From positions 372,001 through 436,000 of the forward strand of contig NZ_OANS01000001.1 of the NCBI RefSeq assembly GCF_900205755.1: a DNA stretch of 64,000 nucleotides, in the 5' to 3' direction. The translations under genes were made by a program, and so were the position numbers. Source of the DNA: Polynucleobacter meluiroseus (GTDB taxonomy: Bacteria; Pseudomonadota; Gammaproteobacteria; Burkholderiales; Burkholderiaceae). This document shows, in pieces, positions 17,625 through 25,687 of the stretch (positions within the stretch are counted from its first letter, which is position 1; each line of letters begins with the position of its first letter). The notes under the pieces are model-generated. The model was given only the letters and a program-made list of their open reading frames with translations, ran no database searches and was not told the DNA's origin.

Positions 17625-18902
17625 ATGGAGTTTAAAAGTCTAGAAGAGCTGGCTGGCCATAAGAATATGCGCCAGTTAATTCAGTTGCGCTGGGTGGCAA
17701 TTTTTGGCCAAGCGCTGACGATTGCCATAGTGCACTTCGTATTTAAGGTTGATCTCTCGCTGCCGCCAATGTTGGAGGTACTTGCTGGCTTACTGGCATT
17801 CAATATTGGCTGTCAATTACGCTGGCATGACCGCAAGGTGGTGACTAATCGGGAATTATTTCTTTCCTTATGTGTTGACGTAGCAGCCCTGACCTTGCAG
17901 TTGTATTTCAGCGGAGGCATTACTAATCCATTTGTTTTCCTCTACCTGATGCAGATTGTTCTGAGCGGCATCCTGCTGGATTTTAAGGCGGCACTTGCCA
18001 TTTTGGCGGCATCGATTGGCTGTGTTTTAGGCCTTGTTTTATTTTCTCAGCCGCTCGATTTGCCCATGAATCATCAGTTGGGTTTCTCCAGCCTGTATAT
18101 CCAAGGCACCATCATTTGCTTCACGCTGAATGCGGTACTCCTCACTTTATTTATTCAGCGTATTCGTTCTAATCTGCGCGATCGAGATGCTGAGATCAGT
18201 CAGATTCAATTTCAGGCGGCTGAGGAGCGGCATATTATCCGCATGGCCTTACTCGCCTCTGGAGCTGCGCATGAGCTGGGAACTCCTTTGGCTACTCTAT
18301 CGATCATTCTTGGGGACTGGTGCAGAATGCCCGAGCTTGCGCGCAATCAAGTCGTGCAATCAGACATAGCGGAGATGCAAACCCAATTGCAACGGTGTAA
18401 ATCAATCCTCACTGGTGTGTTGATGTCTGCAGGTGAGACGCGTGGCGAAGAATCGCTGAAAACGACCATGAAGGGATTTTTGGATTCTGTGGTGGCTGAG
18501 TGGAGAGAGTCTCGCCGTGTTGTGGACTTTGAATATCTCAACGGCTTTAACGGTGATGATATTGCCGTTGTTTCAGACACCACGATCAAACAGATGATTG
18601 TGAACGTCCTCAATAATGCTTTAGACGCCTCGCCAAATTGGGTAAAGCTCGAAGCCTCAAGAGAAGATGGCTTTTTAAAGGTAGTCGTCACAGATGCGGG
18701 AGCAGGTTTTGATCCGCAAATATTGGCGCAATTCGGTAATATTTATCAATCCACCAAAGGACAGTTGGGCGGTGGCCTTGGTTTATTCTTAGTAATTAAG
18801 GTGGCCGATGAGTTGGGGGGCACTGTGAACGTACAAAACCTACCAACCGGTGGTGCACAGGTAACTTTATTCATCCCTCTTGAATCGATTCAGTTGGAGT
18901 AA
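17625..18902 (+). CDS. regB: Redox-sensing histidine kinase RegB/PrrB/ActS type
   Basis: A 425-residue kinase with about six N-terminal membrane helices holding 'GGITNPF', the GGxxNPF quinone-binding heptad of RegB. The H-box 'GAAHELGTPLATL' has the phospho-acceptor His216. Cys258 in 'QRCKSIL', 42 residues later, sits near where the redox-active Cys of R. capsulatus RegB lies (40 residues after its His). The ATPase part shows 'NVLNNALDASP' (N-box) and 'GGGLGLFLV' (G2). RegB senses quinone redox state and phosphorylates RegA. The location after the oxidase genes suggests feedback on respiration. Confidence 0.92.
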   Translation: MEFKSLEELAGHKNMRQLIQLRWVAIFGQALTIAIVHFVFKVDLSLPPMLEVLAGLLAFNIGCQLRWHDRKVVTNRELFLSLCVDVAALTLQLYFSGGITNPFVFLYLMQIVLSGILLDFKAALAILAASIGCVLGLVLFSQPLDLPMNHQLGFSSLYIQGTIICFTLNAVLLTLFIQRIRSNLRDRDAEISQIQFQAAEERHIIRMALLASGAAHELGTPLATLSIILGDWCRMPELARNQVVQSDIAEMQTQLQRCKSILTGVLMSAGETRGEESLKTTMKGFLDSVVAEWRESRRVVDFEYLNGFNGDDIAVVSDTTIKQMIVNVLNNALDASPNWVKLEASREDGFLKVVVTDAGAGFDPQILAQFGNIYQSTKGQLGGGLGLFLVIKVADELGGTVNVQNLPTGGAQVTLFIPLESIQLE

Positions 18903-18906
18903 GGCG

Positions 18907-19464
18907 ATGGATATCCAAACAATAGAAACGAAATCAGAGCGTTTACTCGTGATTGTTGAGGACGATGCGATTCTGTCACGCACTTTAGGGCGCTCCTTTG
19001 AGCGGCGTGGCTATAAGGTATTGTTGGCATCGAATCTAGAAGACTTAGAAGTCGTGTTGCATCAACATAAACCGGATTATGCGGTAGTGGATTTGAAGCT
19101 AAACGACAATGCTTCGGGTTTAGATTGCATCAAAAAACTTCATGCGCGTCACGATGGCATGCTGATAGTAGTCCTCACTGGATTTGCCAGTATTGGCACA
19201 GCCGTTGAGGCAATTAAATTAGGCGCTTGCCATTATTTAGCAAAGCCTTCAAATACCGACGATATTGAAGCTGCCTTTGGTCACGTTGCAGGTCAAACTC
19301 TGAATGTTACGGAGCGGCAAACTACCTCGATTAAAACTTTAGAGTGGGAACACATCCATGATGTGTTGGCTCAGACGGGCTTTAATGTTTCTGAAGCTGC
19401 GAGGCGCCTTGGCATGCATCGTCGTACTTTAGCGCGCAAGATTGAGAAGAAACGCATTCAGTAA
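18907..19464 (+). CDS. regA: Response regulator RegA/PrrA/ActR type
   Basis: A 185-residue regulator: receiver domain with acidic pair 'VEDDAIL', phospho-acceptor Asp in 'YAVVDLKLND', Thr in 'VVLTGFASIG' and Lys in 'HYLAKPSN', then a linker and a Fis-like helix-turn-helix 'FNVSEAARRLGMHRRTLARK', nearly the invariant RegA DNA-binding sequence. The ATG at 18907 with upstream 'TAAGGCG' is preferred over an upstream TTG at 18880 inside regB. It starts 4 bases after regB, so the pair is cotranscribed. Expected targets include terminal oxidase genes. Confidence 0.93.
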   Translation: MDIQTIETKSERLLVIVEDDAILSRTLGRSFERRGYKVLLASNLEDLEVVLHQHKPDYAVVDLKLNDNASGLDCIKKLHARHDGMLIVVLTGFASIGTAVEAIKLGACHYLAKPSNTDDIEAAFGHVAGQTLNVTERQTTSIKTLEWEHIHDVLAQTGFNVSEAARRLGMHRRTLARKIEKKRIQ

Positions 19465-19490
19465 AGCAAGTAGCAGGGAAGACGAGTTGC

Positions 19491-20642
19491 TTATGTCGTG
19501 GAGGCTTTTTGAAGTATCTCTAATGCTTGTACTAGACGTGTTCTTTGCGTGCCGAAATTGAGGCGAATAAATTGATCATTTCCAAATTGACTTCCGAGCG
19601 AGCAGGCGAGACCTGCATCTAAAAAGAGTTGGTGAGGATTGGGGCTCTTTAGATGCGTGCAATCGATCCACGCTAGATAGCTTGCCTCTAACTTACTGAT
19701 CGATAAGCTAGGGATAGATTCAATTGCCGCAAGTAGGCAATTGCGATTTATCCTCAGATAATCAAGGAGTGCTTGCCTCCAGGGCTCACCATGCTCGATA
19801 GCAGCTACAGTAGCGGTGTAAGCAAAAATACCAGGCTCCGGAATAGTCTGATGCAAGCCGACTTGCATTGCTTTTCTTAAAAAGGGATTCTCCGACACAG
19901 CCCATGCTAAGCCGATGCCGGGGTAGTTAAAGGTCTTGTTCAGTGACATGAGAGTTACCGTCCGCTGAGACACCTCAGAGCTCAAACTGGCAATCGGTAT
20001 GTGGCGTTGATCTTCATCAAGAATCAGGCCTGCATGAATTTCATCAGAACAAATCCATAAATTGTTATCAAGACAATATTGAGCAAAGTGCTTTAACTCT
20101 GCCTCTGTAAATACTGTGGAGCCTGGATTTTGAGGATTGCAAAAGAGGGCGAGCTTGGGCGGGTACTTGCCTGCCTGAGTTTTAATTGCTTGTACAAGAT
20201 TGTTCGGATAGACCCAGCGATTTTCAAGAAGCTCTAAAGGGAGTTCGCGATATTCTCGACCAGCTTCAGTGCAGGCGAGTTTAAAGTGATGATAAATGGG
20301 CTGCGGAATCACGACGCTCTCGTTTGCGCTAGTGAGTTGTTGTACTGCCGTATACAAGCCTGATACAACGCTCGGCAAAATCACAATCCAATCGGGATCT
20401 ACGCGCCATTGATATTGTTGAAATAGGTAATTGGCGATGATTTCATTCAATTGATTTGGACTATGGGTGTAGCCAAAAATGCCGTGCTGCACCCGCTCTT
20501 GCAGAGCCTCTAAAATACAGGGTGGCGAAGCAAAGTCCATATCGGCAACCCATAGCGGAAGCACTTTATCTTCTTCATACTTATCCCAACGCACAGAATC
20601 GGTTTGATAGCGATTCTGTGGTTTATCAAAATCAAATGCCAT
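19491..20642 (-). CDS. PatB/MalY-type PLP-dependent C-S beta-lyase, probable ergothioneine lyase (EgtE role)
   Basis: A fold-type I aminotransferase-like enzyme of 383 residues. 'VLPLWVADMDFASPPCI' is the MalY/PatB signature, 'PQPIYHHFKLA' the substrate side, 'FCNPQNPGSTVF' the PLP-pyridine loop, 'ICSDEIHAGL' the Asp, and 'MSLNKTFNYPGIGLAW' the Schiff-base Lys. These enzymes release pyruvate and ammonia from Cys-S conjugates. The gene overlaps the end of egtB by 11 bases, so it most likely cleaves the hercynylcysteine sulfoxide made by EgtB, the EgtE step. ATG at 20642 is chosen over TTG at 20651. The family is certain; the EgtE role is inference from operon position. Confidence 0.85.
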   Translation of the reverse strand: MAFDFDKPQNRYQTDSVRWDKYEEDKVLPLWVADMDFASPPCILEALQERVQHGIFGYTHSPNQLNEIIANYLFQQYQWRVDPDWIVILPSVVSGLYTAVQQLTSANESVVIPQPIYHHFKLACTEAGREYRELPLELLENRWVYPNNLVQAIKTQAGKYPPKLALFCNPQNPGSTVFTEAELKHFAQYCLDNNLWICSDEIHAGLILDEDQRHIPIASLSSEVSQRTVTLMSLNKTFNYPGIGLAWAVSENPFLRKAMQVGLHQTIPEPGIFAYTATVAAIEHGEPWRQALLDYLRINRNCLLAAIESIPSLSISKLEASYLAWIDCTHLKSPNPHQLFLDAGLACSLGSQFGNDQFIRLNFGTQRTRLVQALEILQKASTT

Positions 20643-21900
20643 CTTTTGCAAGCCTTAAGCCAGTCATTTGCCAGCGCGTGGGGGCTGGGAAAAAATTGCG
20701 GTATGTATTTCTAGAGTGACCAGGCGTAGTGTATGCCGAGCTACCGCGCAGCACCATTTGATTGACCATGAACTTCCCGTTGTATTCTCCGGCGATACCG
20801 CTCCACGGCTGATAACCTGGGTAGGCACTGTAACTACTTGAGGTCCACTGCCAAACCTCTCCAAATAGATTTAGGGCTAACTTAGGCTTGACCTGACTTA
20901 GCGCTTCCCACTCAAATTCAGTCGGCAGGCGAGCGCCGGCGTAGTGTGAAATACGTTGACTGGCCCAACGTGCAAAAGCATCGGCCTCAAAATAACTCAC
21001 ATTACAAACTGGTGCCTGCGGATTAAGCGGGAGATTGCCCTTGAGGGAGAATTGACAGTATTTCTGAGTCTCGGAATTGAGGTTCCAGTACAGGGGCGCA
21101 GAAATGCTTTCACTTTTTACCCAAGCCCATCCAGCGTCTAGCCACCAGCGTGCATCTTGATAACCGCCATCCTCAATAAATGCGTCCCACTCTGCATTAC
21201 TAACGAGAATGTTGGAAATTGAATGGGTTTGATTGAAGGCGGTATGGGATGGGCTCTCATTATCAAAATGAAATTCCTCACCGCTGTAGCCAATGTTGAC
21301 CAACCCCGAGGCCCCTTCAAGCCATTTGAATTCATACTCTGGGGCTGCTGATACGTGTTGGCTTTCAGAGTAAATGGGTAGTAAAGCATTCTGAAAAAAG
21401 AGATGCTGAATGTCGGTTAACAATAGTTCTTGATGTTGCTGTTCATGGCTGATGCCAATCTCAACTAGCTTCTGTAATTCTTGGGAATGATTCTTTTTTA
21501 AAAGAAGGTTCACTCGCTCATTAATATTATTGCGCCAAACTAGCACTTCGCCTAGGGAAGGGCGGGTAAGCAAGCCCCGCTGATGACGCGGGTGTTTATC
21601 GCCTATGCCGTTGTAATAACTATTAAAAAGGATGGCAAAGGCAGGATTCCAATACTGGAAATTGTCCTCAAACGGCTTAAGAACCATCACCTCATAAAAC
21701 CAAGTGACGTGAGCTAAATGCCACTTCGCTGGGCTTGCATCCTCCATAGATTGCGCCTGACAGTCCTCTGGACTTAAAGGCTCAATTAGTTTGACTGAAT
21801 GGGCTCTAGAAGCGTTAAACGCTTTGATAAGGGCATCCATAGAGTCGAATTCTGTTGGAGTCTTATTGGGCATAGATAACGGCAAAATATTGGTTTGCAT
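20632..21900 (-). CDS. egtB: Ergothioneine sulfoxide synthase EgtB
   Basis: A 422-residue non-heme iron enzyme joining hercynine to a thiol with oxygen. The N-terminal DinB-like domain has the iron His ligands in 'KWHLAHVTWFYE' and 'HEQQHQELLL'; the C-terminal formylglycine-generating-enzyme domain has 'GARLPTEFEWEAL', 'WQWTSSSYSAYPGY' and 'RGSSAYTTPGHSRNTYRNFF'. It overlaps egtD by 38 bases (11 if the ATG at 21873 is used). No egtA or egtC is present, so it may use cysteine directly, as in cysteine-using EgtBs, rather than gamma-glutamylcysteine. It lacks the methyltransferase fusion of OvoA. Confidence 0.93.
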   Translation of the reverse strand: MQTNILPLSMPNKTPTEFDSMDALIKAFNASRAHSVKLIEPLSPEDCQAQSMEDASPAKWHLAHVTWFYEVMVLKPFEDNFQYWNPAFAILFNSYYNGIGDKHPRHQRGLLTRPSLGEVLVWRNNINERVNLLLKKNHSQELQKLVEIGISHEQQHQELLLTDIQHLFFQNALLPIYSESQHVSAAPEYEFKWLEGASGLVNIGYSGEEFHFDNESPSHTAFNQTHSISNILVSNAEWDAFIEDGGYQDARWWLDAGWAWVKSESISAPLYWNLNSETQKYCQFSLKGNLPLNPQAPVCNVSYFEADAFARWASQRISHYAGARLPTEFEWEALSQVKPKLALNLFGEVWQWTSSSYSAYPGYQPWSGIAGEYNGKFMVNQMVLRGSSAYTTPGHSRNTYRNFFPAPTRWQMTGLRLAKDGI

Positions 21901-22813
21901 CGGTCCAGATTTTCAGACAATGAAAACCTGCTCGATTGAGCATTTCCTGCAGAGATTCAAGGCTGTATTTATGGGAATGCTCCGTATGAATTCTTTCCCC
22001 TTTTTTAAAGGAGCGTGTATTGCCAGGCCAAGTAACTAAGACTTCTTTATTGGCCTCGAGGTAAAGTTCCACCCGCATCTCTTCATGGTTTATTTCGACA
22101 ATATGCTCAAAATCGCGAATATCAAAATTAGAACCAAGATGAGAATTCACTGATCTGAGAATATTTAAATTGAACGCTGCGGTAATTTTTAGTGGGTCAT
22201 CGTAGGCGGCCAACAAGACCTCATCAGCCTTCATTAAATCAATGCCGATAAATAGGCCGCCACCTGCAGTGTGCGCCCAAATTTCTCTCAATAATTTTTC
22301 AGCTTCGGGAGTCACAAAATTGCCAATGCTTGAGCCTGGATAAAAGAAGATGCGCGAAGTTGTCGAAACAGTGTCGGGAATATTTAATTGCTGTGTAAAG
22401 TCCATCCCAATGCCCGCCATACTGATCCGCGGATATTTATTTTGCAGTTTGCTTAAAGCATCGGTGAGATATTCAACCGAAAAATCAATCGCTAAATACG
22501 AGGCTGGTTCAATAGCGTCAAAGAGAAATTCTGCTTTTTGACAGTTGCCTGCGCCAAGATCAATTAAGGTGCCTTGTTTTCCGAGTGCTTGAATGATTTC
22601 ATCTCGATTCTGGAGCAGAATATTTTTTTCGGTATTGGTTGGGTAGTACTCTGGCAATAAGGTAATCGCCGTGAAAAGATGTGATCCCAGCGGATCATAA
22701 AGAAATTTAGGAGAAATACTCGCATTGCTTTCAAGTAGTCCGGACGCAATTTCATTAAAAAAGTCCTGCTGGTGTTCTGATGGCGTATCTTCTAAAAAAA
22801 CGGGCTTTTGCAT
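21863..22813 (-). CDS. egtD: L-histidine N(alpha)-methyltransferase EgtD
   Basis: Trimethylates histidine to hercynine, the first step of ergothioneine synthesis. The 316-residue length fits. 'LLPEYYPTNTEKNIL' and 'LIDLGAGNCQKAEFLF' (SAM site) are EgtD signatures; 'RIFFYPGSSIGNF' and 'GIDLMKADEVLLAAYDD' follow in order; 'EMRVELYLEA' matches the histidine-binding C-terminal part. First gene of the egtD-egtB-lyase operon, with overlapping reading frames throughout. A perfect palindrome AGTGATCACT lies 28 bases upstream. Confidence 0.94.
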   Translation of the reverse strand: MQKPVFLEDTPSEHQQDFFNEIASGLLESNASISPKFLYDPLGSHLFTAITLLPEYYPTNTEKNILLQNRDEIIQALGKQGTLIDLGAGNCQKAEFLFDAIEPASYLAIDFSVEYLTDALSKLQNKYPRISMAGIGMDFTQQLNIPDTVSTTSRIFFYPGSSIGNFVTPEAEKLLREIWAHTAGGGLFIGIDLMKADEVLLAAYDDPLKITAAFNLNILRSVNSHLGSNFDIRDFEHIVEINHEEMRVELYLEANKEVLVTWPGNTRSFKKGERIHTEHSHKYSLESLQEMLNRAGFHCLKIWTDANQYFAVIYAQ

Positions 22814-22841
22814 GAATGATCGTTAACTATGTGGACTGAAA

Positions 22842-22851
22842 AGTGATCACT
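22842..22851. promoter_or_regulatory. Perfect 10-bp palindrome in the egtD/DUF427 divergent region
   Basis: AGTGATCACT lies 28 bases upstream of egtD and 59 bases upstream of the DUF427 gene. A 10-base palindrome in a 97-base AT-rich divergent region could be an operator for either gene; chance is also possible at this length. A TTATAC-like stretch follows at about 22854. Confidence 0.3.
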
Positions 22852-22910
22852 CTTTATACAACATAAAAGTTCAATTTGCTTTATTCTGATTCTTATAAAT
22901 AGGAGGCTTT

Positions 22911-23195
22911 ATGAAAGCAATTTGGAATGGTCAAGTGATAGCAAATTCGAACGAGACGGTAGTTGTGGAAGGTAATCATTACTTTCCTCCTGCTAGCCTA
23001 ACCGAGCAATTTTTTAAGAAATCCACTAAAACGACCTCCTGCCCTTGGAAGGGTACTGCGAATTACTATGATGTCGAGGTGGATGGGCAATCAAATAAAG
23101 ATGCTGCTTGGTACTATGCTGAGCCAAAATCAGCGGCGAATAATATTGCAGGCTATATTGCCTTCTGGAGAGGCGTAGAAGTAGTAGAGGGCTAA
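22911..23195 (+). CDS. DUF427 domain protein
   Basis: A 94-residue single-domain DUF427 protein. Family marks are 'VVVEGNHYFPP', 'TSCPWKGTANYYDV' and 'AAWYYAEPK', with the conserved 'CPWKG' strand. The fold is beta-rich; function is unknown, though genes of this family often sit beside photolyase and stress genes. A strong Shine-Dalgarno sequence AGGAGG precedes the ATG. Its stop codon directly abuts the end of the convergent flavoprotein gene. Confidence 0.85.
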   Translation: MKAIWNGQVIANSNETVVVEGNHYFPPASLTEQFFKKSTKTTSCPWKGTANYYDVEVDGQSNKDAAWYYAEPKSAANNIAGYIAFWRGVEVVEG

Positions 23196-24215
23196 CTAAG
23201 GACTGCTGTGGCTTAGATGGAGTCTGTGGGCTAACTCTAAGCCGCTTAGCCAAGCCCCCTCAACCCTGCCACCATTAAGCCAGTCACCACAAAGGCCAAG
23301 GTGAGCCTCTATAGAAAGATGGCACACTGGAGACGGATCAAGGCTGCCGCTAGCATAGCGCCATCGCTGCGCGCTTGTCTGTGCCCCCTGACAATCAAAG
23401 CCAATGCTTTTTGCGCTTCTCAAAAGCTCTGCAGTTGCTTCCTCAGCAGTGAGCTCCACATTTTTCTGACTCCACTGGGGAGTGGCATGAATTACCCATG
23501 ATTCCAAGCCCACTCGTTCAGGTTTGGAATTATTTCTACAAATCCAGCTTAAGCGCTCATGGTTAATGAAGGCGGCATCATAGGGCAGGTCCATTTTCTT
23601 TTCAAAGCGGGCCATGACAGTCCAGCACGCTTGCATGTGAACAGATTGCGCTAAGTTCTTAATGCGCTGATCGTGGCTAGCTGCCAATGCTTCAGCCTGC
23701 GGGGCTGGAACGGCTATCAACACGTAATCATAGATGGCGGGTATTTCACCAGACTCTGCGCTGTGTATATGCCAGCCATCTGCTCTGCGCTCGATTTGAT
23801 TAATGGTTGTGTTTAAACGCACAGACAAATTGCTGGCGATATATTTTCCTGGCGAGGTCATCTCTGGAATGCCGACGTAACGCTTATCTTGAGAGCCACT
23901 ATCGCGCCAATGTCCTTCTTCATAGACTTTTAAATGGGGCTGCCAAAGACTAAGTACTTCCGCTTGTATCCAGCGTTCTACCTCTTTTATAAAACGGGGA
24001 TCTCTGGCGGTAAAGTACTGTGCGCCATGATCTGCAGCCCACCCTTCGCCACGCCGCGTACTCATGCGTCCACTGGTACCACGACTTTTATCGAATATCT
24101 CAACTGCATACCCAAACTCCTTTAATTTAGCCGCACAGCTCAGGCCAGCAATTCCGGCACCAATGACAGCAATGTTGGGAAGTTTTTTAATCAAGGAGGG
24201 CTTGCTAAGAGACAT
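23196..24215 (-). CDS. Renalase-like FAD-dependent oxidoreductase (COG3380)
   Basis: A 339-residue flavoprotein. The dinucleotide fold 'NIAVIGAGIAGLSCAAKL' is followed by 'IFDKSRGTSGRMSTRR' and 'ADHGAQYFTARD', the hallmark stretch of the renalase-like group. 'LCGDWLNGGRVEGAWLSGL' is the C-terminal FAD contact. Bacterial renalases oxidise isomeric dihydropyridine forms of NAD(P)H; whether this one does is unknown. It overlaps the alkB-like gene upstream by 11 bases (ATG at 24215; a GTG at 24218 is also possible), so the two are cotranslated. Confidence 0.85.
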   Translation of the reverse strand: MSLSKPSLIKKLPNIAVIGAGIAGLSCAAKLKEFGYAVEIFDKSRGTSGRMSTRRGEGWAADHGAQYFTARDPRFIKEVERWIQAEVLSLWQPHLKVYEEGHWRDSGSQDKRYVGIPEMTSPGKYIASNLSVRLNTTINQIERRADGWHIHSAESGEIPAIYDYVLIAVPAPQAEALAASHDQRIKNLAQSVHMQACWTVMARFEKKMDLPYDAAFINHERLSWICRNNSKPERVGLESWVIHATPQWSQKNVELTAEEATAELLRSAKSIGFDCQGAQTSAQRWRYASGSLDPSPVCHLSIEAHLGLCGDWLNGGRVEGAWLSGLELAHRLHLSHSSP

Positions 24216-24828
24216 CACGTATTTTTCTAAAGGTGAGATTAATTCGAGGGGTTTGGACGGTTGTAGTTTTAAGAAGAGCGTGATGCCAGAATTGTTGTGT
24301 GGGCGGGTGCATCAACAGTAAGCTGCCATTTTCTAAAAAGAGGGAGGCGGTGGTTTTATCTTGCTTATGCCTGAAGGCAAATTTGCGGGTACTACCGAGG
24401 CTGAGAGAGGCGATTGGCGATTGGTATTCCAGCTCTTTTTCATCATCACTATGCCAGCCCATGCCGTCTTTGCCATCATGGTAGAAATTCAGTAAGCAGG
24501 CATTAAATTGACAGGAGGCAATAGCTTCAAGCTTTGCCTTGACGCGCAAAATTTCGGGAGTCCATGCTTGAGGGTGCCTCAGCACTCCAGAATAGGTGTA
24601 GGTGCAATCTGGATCGCCTACCCAAACTACCTTTCTGCGGGTGGTAACAGCTTGTCCAAACATCTTTAGATGATCCGGCTGCCATGGTAAAGACGCCTCT
24701 AACGCCTCAAAAAGGGCGTTCGCTTGCGTTTCGTCAAATAGACCTGGCAGGTATTGTGCGCAACCATCTTTGGGCAAAAGGTTTAGGACGAGATCGGATG
24801 GATTGCTGTCAAAGAGTTTGGTTTGCAT
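24205..24828 (-). CDS. AlkB-family 2-oxoglutarate/Fe(II) dioxygenase
   Basis: A 207-residue AlkB homologue of the ALKBH2/3-like size class, probably removing alkyl lesions from DNA or RNA by oxidation. The iron facial triad is visible as 'WHSDDEKELE' (HxD) with a later His near 'FWHHALLKT', and the 2-oxoglutarate and fold motif as 'RINLTFR' (RxNxTFR). 'NFYHDGKDGMGWHSD' is the conserved strand. The ATG at 24828 is preferred over a TTG at 24846. It leads a two-gene operon with the renalase-like flavoprotein. Confidence 0.88.
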   Translation of the reverse strand: MQTKLFDSNPSDLVLNLLPKDGCAQYLPGLFDETQANALFEALEASLPWQPDHLKMFGQAVTTRRKVVWVGDPDCTYTYSGVLRHPQAWTPEILRVKAKLEAIASCQFNACLLNFYHDGKDGMGWHSDDEKELEYQSPIASLSLGSTRKFAFRHKQDKTTASLFLENGSLLLMHPPTQQFWHHALLKTTTVQTPRINLTFRKIRDVS

Positions 24829-24902
24829 GCAATGGTTCGTCAGCAATATTTCAATAAAAACCCTAGAATAGCCTTAATTCACTTCTGACAACACTTCTGT
24901 TT

Positions 24903-25301
24903 ATGCACAATTATCTTTACGCTTCTTTAATCACCCTCCTAACGGTTGTTTTGATGTTCGGCATTACCTTCAACGTTGGCAGAGCGCGAGGGAAGTATCA
25001 GGTCAAGGCACCAGCGATTTCTGGGCATGAGCTGTTTGAGAGAGCCTACCGAATTCAATTAAATACCATCGAAAATGTGCTGATGTTTTTGCCAGCCCTT
25101 TGGCTGTATGCGATTTTTATCGGTGATAAGGGGGCTGGTGACTCCGGAGTTATTTGGCTGATAGCGAGAGTTTGGTATGCGATTGCCTATCAAGTAAATC
25201 CCGCTAAACGTGGCCTTGGATTTCTGATTTCCATTATTGTGATTGCTGGACTTTGGCTCGGTGCCGCCTACGGTATTTTTAACGCATATGCGAGGGGATG
25301 A
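24903..25301 (+). CDS. MAPEG-family membrane protein
   Basis: A 132-residue protein with four membrane helices. 'NVGRARGKYQVKAPAISG' and 'FERAYRIQLNTIENVLMFLP' are the conserved MAPEG region (glutathione-using enzymes such as microsomal GST), with 'ARVWYAIAY' in the third helix. Bacterial members are mostly uncharacterised; glutathione transferase or peroxidase activity is plausible. The next frame starts 1 base after its stop. Confidence 0.85.
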   Translation: MHNYLYASLITLLTVVLMFGITFNVGRARGKYQVKAPAISGHELFERAYRIQLNTIENVLMFLPALWLYAIFIGDKGAGDSGVIWLIARVWYAIAYQVNPAKRGLGFLISIIVIAGLWLGAAYGIFNAYARG

Positions 25302-25302
25302 A

Positions 25303-25491
25303 ATGACACAATCTAAAGTGCCCTGTTGTGGATCTGGCGTCTGCATTGTCAATGACCAGGGTGAGTGCTGGTGTGGTCAAGTATGGGACGGCAGCAAAAT
25401 GGTTGCACCGCCATTACGATCGGCCACGGCTCTAGATACAACAATAGAAACTACAGTAGCAAATAACGATTCTCAAGAACAAGTTCGATAG
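25303..25491 (+). CDS. Small cysteine-rich protein of unknown function
   Basis: A 62-residue protein. The N-terminal half holds five Cys within 'CCGSGVCIVNDQGECWCGQV', a dense pattern that suggests metal (zinc or Fe-S) binding; the C-terminal half is Thr/Ala-rich and probably disordered. I recognise no family. The ATG at 25303 immediately follows the MAPEG stop, so coupled expression is likely. The dense Cys spacing argues against a chance ORF. Confidence 0.6.
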   Translation: MTQSKVPCCGSGVCIVNDQGECWCGQVWDGSKMVAPPLRSATALDTTIETTVANNDSQEQVR

Positions 25492-25502
25492 GTAAAGACA
25501 AG

Positions 25503-25646
25503 ATGATTAAAAAAGTCCGTATTAAATTGGCACGTTGGATATTAGGAAACCATTGCGCTTGCTATCAGATGGGCTACCACCCTATGGTTGACTTTCAAAA
25601 GCGCAGTCAAGAGCAGATGGCGGCAGCGAAAAATAAGTCAGCCTAA
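25503..25646 (+). CDS. Small basic protein of 47 residues, unknown function
   Basis: It begins 'MIKKVRIKLARWILGNHCAC' and continues 'YQMGYHPMVDFQKRSQEQ'. It is strongly basic with an amphipathic N-terminal helix and a CxC pair with nearby His, a possible metal site. It starts 11 bases after the Cys-rich frame, in the same orientation, extending the MAPEG operon. A weak SD-like AGG lies upstream. No family recognised. Confidence 0.5.
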   Translation: MIKKVRIKLARWILGNHCACYQMGYHPMVDFQKRSQEQMAAAKNKSA

Positions 25647-25687
25647 CTCAATAGCTCAATTAAATGTAGGGCCGTGAATAGGGCGCG

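Noticed and set aside
19444..19492. AAGCAA...TTGCTT pairing after regA as a terminator
   Set aside because: Weak six-base stem with a long loop and no T-tract.
20632..21900. OvoA (ovothiol) identity for the sulfoxide synthase
   Set aside because: The C-terminal methyltransferase domain of OvoA is absent and a separate egtD is present.
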